Source: UBA2336 sp964404445
Lineage (GTDB): Bacteria > Bacteroidota > Bacteroidia > Cytophagales > Cyclobacteriaceae
Direction: 5' to 3'
Assembly (NCBI GenBank): GCA_964404445.1
Contig: CAYOJW010000005.1
Location: 124,001 to 188,000 of the forward strand
Length of the DNA stretch: 64,000 nt
Every line of letters begins with the position of its first letter. Position 1 is the stretch's first letter. Below the pieces are notes generated by a model. That model saw only the letters and a program-made list of their open reading frames with translations, ran no database searches and was not told where the DNA came from. A program made the translations under genes and the position numbers. This document shows, in pieces, positions 59,646 to 64,000 of this stretch.

Positions 59646-59671
59646 TTACGTTTTTATTTAAAAAAACGTAA
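59646..59671 (+). terminator. terminator after msrA
   Basis: 10-bp stem TTACGTTTTT (59646-59655) / AAAAACGTAA (59662-59671) around a 6-nt loop, 20 bp after the msrA stop. Confidence 0.55.
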
Positions 59672-59693
59672 CCTAAGCACGACCTTTGCGTTA

Positions 59694-59780
59694 CAAATAA
59701 GTGAGTAGAGTAAATCTTCTCATAGGTTTAGGTTTAGGTAAAACAAGAAGGCTCCGGGACGCGGAGCCTTCTTGCATTTA
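59694..59780 (+). ncRNA. candidate small RNA with strong 3' hairpin
   Basis: In the 419-bp gap between msrA and lhgO, a GACCTTTG box (59681-59688; seven of eight positions of TAnnTTTG) is followed by about 50 nt without a reading frame. A GC-rich stem follows, CAAGAAGGCTCC (59744-59755) with GGAGCCTTCTTG (59763-59774), plus an inner G-C pair. The stem is far stronger than its AT-rich surroundings. No T run follows it and no good -33 element was seen. The rest of the gap (59781-60045) is AT-rich with nothing recognisable. Confidence 0.3.
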
Positions 59781-60045
59781 AGGGGTTTCCTGTATCTCTA
59801 AGAATGCTATTTATATATCTGTAAATCAATATATTACACACTTTATCAAAGCCAATATATCCTACTGATTACTGTTCTTCTGTTTAATGCTCCGGCATCA
59901 CTCCTCTTTAAAAAATCAAAAACAGCCGGGCTGATTTTCCACACTGTTTATCGTTGTTGTGAAGTTTATACCACACCAATTTCGTGCGTTAACAAAACTT
60001 TAACATATCGTATTTTATGTTGTAGTTTCACACAAAATATTCACC

Positions 60046-61245
60046 GTGCAACAAGACGTAATCATCATCGGAGGCGGCATTGTCGGGCTGGCCTCTGCCC
60101 TTCAGCTTAAACAGCAAAATGCTGCGCTTAAAATCACCGTAATCGAAAAAGAGAATGCCCTGGCGAAACATCAAACGGGTAACAACAGCGGGGTTATTCA
60201 CTCGGGCATCTACTACAAACCCGGCAGCCTGAAAGCCACCAACTGCATAAACGGTTACAATATGTTGTTAGATTTCTGTCGCAGTAACGATGTACCGTTC
60301 GATTTGTGCGGCAAGATTATCGTGGCTACCGATGAAAACGAAATGCCGCTCCTGCAAAACCTCTTTACCCGTGGACAACAAAACGGGCTTACCAATTTAA
60401 AAATGCTCAGTGCCGGTGAACTCAACGAACACGAACCTCATGTGGCCGGTATAGCCGGAATTTTTGTCCCCCAAACCGGTATTATCGATTACACAGCCGT
60501 GTCGCTGAAATATGCAGAGAAGTTCAAACGCTTAGGCGGTGAGATCGTATTAAACGAACAGGTTATCGATATACAGTCCGATGGCACACAATCCATCGTT
60601 GCCACGCAAAAGAAAACCTATCAAACAAAATTAGTGATCAACTGCGCAGGCTTGTATTCCGATAAGGTAGCCCGGTTAACTTCCAAAAACGTAAACGTTA
60701 AGATTATCCCCTTCCGGGGAGAATATTACAAACTAAAAAAAGAAAAGGAACACTTGGTTAAGAACCTGATATACCCGGTGCCCGACCCGAACTTCCCTTT
60801 TCTGGGCGTACACTTTACCCGCATGATGCAGGGCGGTGTTGAGGCCGGCCCGAATGCTGTACTGGCTTTCAGCCGCGAAGGCTACAAAAAATCAACCATC
60901 AACCTGGGTGAGTTAGCCGAGTCGCTTGCATGGCCAGGCTTTCAGAAAGTAGCCATGAAGTATTGGAAAACCGGCATGGGCGAAATGTACCGTTCGTTTT
61001 CAAAAACAGCATTCACCAAAGCGCTTCAAAAACTGATACCCGAAATACAAGAGCACGATCTGGAAGATGGTGGCGCGGGCGTACGCGCACAAGCCTGCGA
61101 CCGCACCGGTGGCTTGCTGGATGATTTTATGATCGTAGAAGAAAAGCACGTGATTAATGTATGCAACGCACCATCGCCTGCGGCTACTTCTTCCCTGTCT
61201 ATTGGTAAAACAGTTGCCGGGTTAGCCTTAAAACGTTTTGAGTAA
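60046..61245 (+). CDS. lhgO: L-2-hydroxyglutarate oxidase
   Basis: 399-residue FAD-dependent oxidoreductase of the DAO fold. The start is GTG at 60046; the only upstream in-frame ATG is followed by a stop. FAD motif DVIIIGGGIVGLASALQL, then KHQTGNNSGVIHSGIYYKPGSLKATNC, which is diagnostic for LhgO, IIPFRGEYYKLK, and a C-terminal NVCNAPSPAATSSLSIGKTVA. It oxidises L-2-hydroxyglutarate to 2-oxoglutarate, passing electrons to the membrane quinone pool. Confidence 0.93.
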   Translation: MQQDVIIIGGGIVGLASALQLKQQNAALKITVIEKENALAKHQTGNNSGVIHSGIYYKPGSLKATNCINGYNMLLDFCRSNDVPFDLCGKIIVATDENEMPLLQNLFTRGQQNGLTNLKMLSAGELNEHEPHVAGIAGIFVPQTGIIDYTAVSLKYAEKFKRLGGEIVLNEQVIDIQSDGTQSIVATQKKTYQTKLVINCAGLYSDKVARLTSKNVNVKIIPFRGEYYKLKKEKEHLVKNLIYPVPDPNFPFLGVHFTRMMQGGVEAGPNAVLAFSREGYKKSTINLGELAESLAWPGFQKVAMKYWKTGMGEMYRSFSKTAFTKALQKLIPEIQEHDLEDGGAGVRAQACDRTGGLLDDFMIVEEKHVINVCNAPSPAATSSLSIGKTVAGLALKRFE

Positions 61246-61257
61246 AACTATCAAACC

Positions 61258-61614
61258 ATGCTAACCGACATCCATCCAAAATTACCCATGCGAAGTAAAT
61301 CCATAACAACGGAATATTACCGCAAATTAGGTTTTAAAGAATTTGGCGATACCGATTATGATGGCTACCTGATGGTTGAAAAAGACGGCATTCAAATTCA
61401 TTTTTTTGAATTTAAAGACCTTGATCCCAAAACCAATTACGGACAGGTTTATATCCGCACGAACAAAATTGATGAACTATATCAATCCATGATCGACAGC
61501 AAGATAGTCATACACCCGGCAGGACATCTGCAAACAAAACCGTGGAAACAACGGGAATTCTCGTTACTCGACCCCGACAGTAATTTATTGACCTTCGGAC
61601 AAAGCGTATTGTAA
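61258..61614 (+). CDS. VOC-family (glyoxalase/bleomycin-resistance fold) protein
   Basis: 118 residues forming a single VOC unit with two beta-alpha-beta-beta-beta halves: PKLPMRSKSITTEYYRKLGFKEF and GYLMVEKDGIQIHFFEFKD, then GQVYIRTNKIDELYQSMIDS and KQREFSLLDPDSNLLTFGQ. The REFSLLDPDSNLLTF end matches bleomycin-resistance-like members, which act as small-molecule binding dimers. The substrate is unknown. It follows lhgO by 12 bp and is probably co-transcribed. Confidence 0.85.
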   Translation: MLTDIHPKLPMRSKSITTEYYRKLGFKEFGDTDYDGYLMVEKDGIQIHFFEFKDLDPKTNYGQVYIRTNKIDELYQSMIDSKIVIHPAGHLQTKPWKQREFSLLDPDSNLLTFGQSVL

Positions 61615-61684
61615 TTCCATTTTAAAAATCCACTGTTTATTAGCAAATTTGACAAACCTTTTGTTTTCAATAACTGATCATACC

Positions 61685-62002
61685 ATGAAAGAAGTAACTG
61701 TACAAGAGCTAAAAGCCCTCATCGATTCAAAGGCCGATTTTCAACTGATTGATGTACGCGAACCACATGAATACGACATCTGCCATCTGAACGGTGAGTT
61801 AATCCCGATGGCCGAAATACCGCACAACGTTGATAAGATCGATCGTAACAAACAGGTGATTATCCATTGCCGCAGCGGCAAACGCAGCGGTAACATGGTA
61901 AGCTGGTTAGAGCAAAACCACAACTTTGAGAACCTGTACAACTTAAAAGGAGGCATTTTAGAATGGGGCAAAGAAATCGATCCTTCCATGCCTTCGTACT
62001 AA
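61685..62002 (+). CDS. rhodanese-like domain protein
   Basis: 105 residues from the ATG at 61685 (MKEVTVQELKALIDSKADFQ), which matches the usual start of the single-domain family; an ATG at 61649 would add 12 unrelated residues. LIDVREPHEYDICHLNG is the CDC25/rhodanese block, and IIHCRSGKRSGNM holds the catalytic cysteine. It may carry persulfide sulfur; the partner is unknown. 70 bp after the VOC gene. Confidence 0.92.
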   Translation: MKEVTVQELKALIDSKADFQLIDVREPHEYDICHLNGELIPMAEIPHNVDKIDRNKQVIIHCRSGKRSGNMVSWLEQNHNFENLYNLKGGILEWGKEIDPSMPSY

Positions 62003-62032
62003 AACAGGCGCTCATCATAACGTAATGTATCA

Positions 62033-62055
62033 ACGCTGGCGGATACCGTCAGCGT
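62033..62055 (+). terminator. terminator after the rhodanese gene
   Basis: 10-bp stem ACGCTGGCGG (62033-62042) / CCGTCAGCGT (62046-62055) with one G-U pair and a 3-nt loop, followed by ATTGTTTG. 31 bp after the stop. Confidence 0.5.
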
Positions 62056-62083
62056 ATTGTTTGTCATCCAACCGGCTTTAACC

Positions 62084-64000
62084 ATGTTTGAATCATTGGC
62101 CATTCTTCTGCTTATTGTTATACTCATCATCCTGATAACAGCAAAAAGCGATATAAAATCGCGCCTCAGCATACTTCAAATCCGGATAGACCAACTTACA
62201 GCCGAAGTAAAACGGCTTCGTGATACCGGCACGGTTATCAGTAAACCAACGGAAGAACAAAAACCGGTTATACAACAACAGATCATTCCTTCTGTTATTA
62301 CTCCCCCGCAACCCAAGGTTACTGAAGACAAGCCAGTGGTTAAACCTCCAGAGGTTACCGCCAAACCTGTTGTTACTTCGGGTGAATCGGTAAACAGGCC
62401 GCCCATTACGTACAAACCTAAGCCGGAAACGCCCAAAAAGCCGGGCTTCTTTGAACGCAACCCCGACCTCGAAAAATTTATCGGTGAAAACTTAGCCAAC
62501 AAAATCGGTATTGCCGTGTTGGTGCTCGGTATCGGGTACTTTGTGAAATACGCCATCGATCAGGAGTGGATCAATGAAATCGGAAGAGTCTTTATTGGTA
62601 TCTGTTGTGGTGGATTATTGTTAGGTGTAGCGCACCGTATGCGCAAATCGTTTGCCGCTTTTAGTTCGGTGTTGGTAGGCGGTGGTATTGCTGTACTGTA
62701 TTTAACCATTGCCATAGCGTTCCACGAATACGGAATATTCAGTCAAACGATCGCATTCTTATTGATGGTGATTATTACCGGGTTTACCATTCTGCTATCA
62801 TTACGTTATAACCGTATTGAGTTAGCCGTATTCGCCATACTGGGTGGTTTTGGTTCGCCCTTTATGGTGAGCACCGGTGAAGGAAATTACGTGGTACTGT
62901 TCACGTACATTTTAATATTAGATGTGGGTATGCTGGTATTGGCGTATTATAAGAAATGGAATTTGGTGAACATTATCGCTTACGCCTTTACACTTATACT
63001 GTTTGGTTCGTGGCTGGCTACGCAATTTGAAAGCAGGAATAATCCGATGGTATGGGGTGCGCTTACATTTGCTACGCTATTCTACTTAGTTTTCTTCGCG
63101 ATGAACATCATCCACAACATTCGTGAAAATACAGCTTTCAAAGCGATTGACATATCATTGCTGTTAAGCAACGTATTCTTCTATTATACAGTCGGCATGA
63201 TTATCCTCTCGAATGAAAACACCGAAATTTTCAGGGGATTGTTTACTGCTGCCCTGGGTGTGTTTAATTTTGTTTTCGCTTACCTGCTGTACAAAAACCA
63301 AAAGGTTGACCGCAACCTGATCTTCCTACTGATCGGGCTTGTGCTTACGTTTATCAGTCTGGCCGCACCGGTTCAGTTAGAAGGCAATTTCATTACCCTT
63401 TTCTGGGCTGCCGAGGCCGTATTGTTGCTTTGGCTTTCGCAGAAGTCGGGTATTACGTTGATGCGTACAGCGTCCATGATCATAACCGGCCTGATGATCA
63501 TTAGCTTAGTGATGGATTGGGATAAGCTTTATTACAGCTACTTCGAGGTTACACCGTTAAACATCATGCTAAACAAAGCGTATATAACCGGTATTGTTTC
63601 ATCGATTTCGTTAGGGCTGTCGTTATATTTCTTACGGTTTGAGAAAACGGATTTTAACTATTTAATTCCGTACAAATACGCATTAACTGTATTGGTTACA
63701 GGCACGCTGTACTTTACGCAGTTTTTGGAACTGCAATACCAGCTCAACAACTACATCAGCGATAACGCTACCATTATCATTATCATTGGTACCTACAATA
63801 TGCTGTTTGCTTCCGGGTTATTGTTTGTGTTGAAAAAAATCATCCCTCCTGCCTTTATAAACGAAGCCGTAACCGCATTGGGCGTACTCTGCATTTTTGC
63901 ATTTTTAGTATTCTACCACATGCACTTTATTATTGCCCGCGATAGTTTCATACTGAATGAAATCAGCGGATTAGGGTTTTATTTCCATTACCTGTTTATC
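62084..64000 (+). CDS. DUF2339 multi-pass membrane protein, 5' part (runs off the window)
   Basis: Open from ATG 62084 to the right edge (639 codons). It begins with one membrane helix (MFESLAILLLIVILIILI), a short helical stretch (RLSILQIRIDQLTAEVKRL) likely to form a coiled coil, and a Pro/Lys/Thr-rich linker to about residue 120. Then comes the DUF2339 hallmark FFERNPDLEKFIGENLANKIGIAVLVLGIGYFVKYAIDQEWI, followed by many consecutive transmembrane helices. Complete members have 700-900 or more residues. The role is unknown; the family is a large polytopic envelope protein. Confidence 0.85.
   Translation, partial: MFESLAILLLIVILIILITAKSDIKSRLSILQIRIDQLTAEVKRLRDTGTVISKPTEEQKPVIQQQIIPSVITPPQPKVTEDKPVVKPPEVTAKPVVTSGESVNRPPITYKPKPETPKKPGFFERNPDLEKFIGENLANKIGIAVLVLGIGYFVKYAIDQEWINEIGRVFIGICCGGLLLGVAHRMRKSFAAFSSVLVGGGIAVLYLTIAIAFHEYGIFSQTIAFLLMVIITGFTILLSLRYNRIELAVFAILGGFGSPFMVSTGEGNYVVLFTYILILDVGMLVLAYYKKWNLVNIIAYAFTLILFGSWLATQFESRNNPMVWGALTFATLFYLVFFAMNIIHNIRENTAFKAIDISLLLSNVFFYYTVGMIILSNENTEIFRGLFTAALGVFNFVFAYLLYKNQKVDRNLIFLLIGLVLTFISLAAPVQLEGNFITLFWAAEAVLLLWLSQKSGITLMRTASMIITGLMIISLVMDWDKLYYSYFEVTPLNIMLNKAYITGIVSSISLGLSLYFLRFEKTDFNYLIPYKYALTVLVTGTLYFTQFLELQYQLNNYISDNATIIIIIGTYNMLFASGLLFVLKKIIPPAFINEAVTALGVLCIFAFLVFYHMHFIIARDSFILNEISGLGFYFHYLFI

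Overview
The window is chromosomal DNA of a Bacteroidota bacterium, most likely a Cytophagales-type environmental species. The evidence is a SusC/SusD/SusE locus, a type IX secretion C-terminal signal on an amylase, many lipoproteins with short lipoboxes, promoters of the TTG-N19-TAnnTTTG type, almost no Shine-Dalgarno sequences, and typical family members such as a START-like protein, DUF2339 and four-helix-bundle S23-like proteins. No phage, CRISPR array, rRNA or transposase was seen.

Layout. 1-4.4 kb (minus): 5' part of pnp, rpsO, an LptF/LptG-type permease and a START-like protein. 4.5-8.4 kb (plus): tRNA-Met with promoter and terminator, then pgi, pfkA and a ROK glucokinase. 8.4-9.4 kb: a foreign-looking patch with an AraC-regulator remnant and an HXXEE membrane protein. 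9.4-22.5 kb (minus): a six-gene alpha-glucan operon of two GH13 lipoproteins, GlgE, a TreS-maltokinase fusion, GlgB and a GH57/DUF3536 protein. 22.6-25 kb: TMEM220-like protein and an AT-rich islet of three small exported proteins separated by hairpin repeats. 25-36.4 kb: an oxidative sugar cluster (TonB receptor, two TIM-barrel isomerases, a 1,224-residue cytochrome c/PA14/beta-propeller/DUF1080 fusion, a cytochrome c lipoprotein, a Gfo/Idh/MocA oxidoreductase and a divergent permease). 36.5-38.1 kb: a broken phnA-like gene, a CBS protein and an SDR dehydrogenase. 38.2-50.1 kb (minus): malP(GH65)-pgmB-amylase-susE-susD-susC, read from susC. 50.5-57.7 kb (plus): a LacI regulator, a RelE-like toxin pair, GH31 alpha-glucosidase, an SLC45-like sugar transporter and a CBM48-esterase. 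57.8-64 kb (plus): a lipoprotein, msrA, lhgO, a VOC protein, a rhodanese and the 5' part of a DUF2339 protein.

How it fits together (inference): starch or maltodextrin is cut outside by the T9SS-secreted amylase and bound and imported by SusC/D/E. It is processed by GH31 and GH13 enzymes, and maltose moves inward through the SLC45-like carrier. Inside, maltose is phosphorolysed by GH65 and PgmB into glycolysis (glucokinase, Pgi, Pfk), or phosphorylated by the maltokinase domain and polymerised by GlgE and GlgB into storage glucan. Two near-identical LacI-type palindromes, one before susC and one before the glgE operon, suggest that one LacI regulator controls both arms.

The most unusual observations are: (i) a family of inverted TTAGG-type heptamer arrays in four places. 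Two of these enclose small genes (a four-helix-bundle protein and a toxin-antitoxin-like pair), and several supply the stop codons of neighbouring genes. (ii) A TreS domain whose GH13 nucleophile aspartate is replaced by serine. (iii) Hairpin repeats with compensatory base changes. (iv) The four-domain redox/lyase fusion protein.
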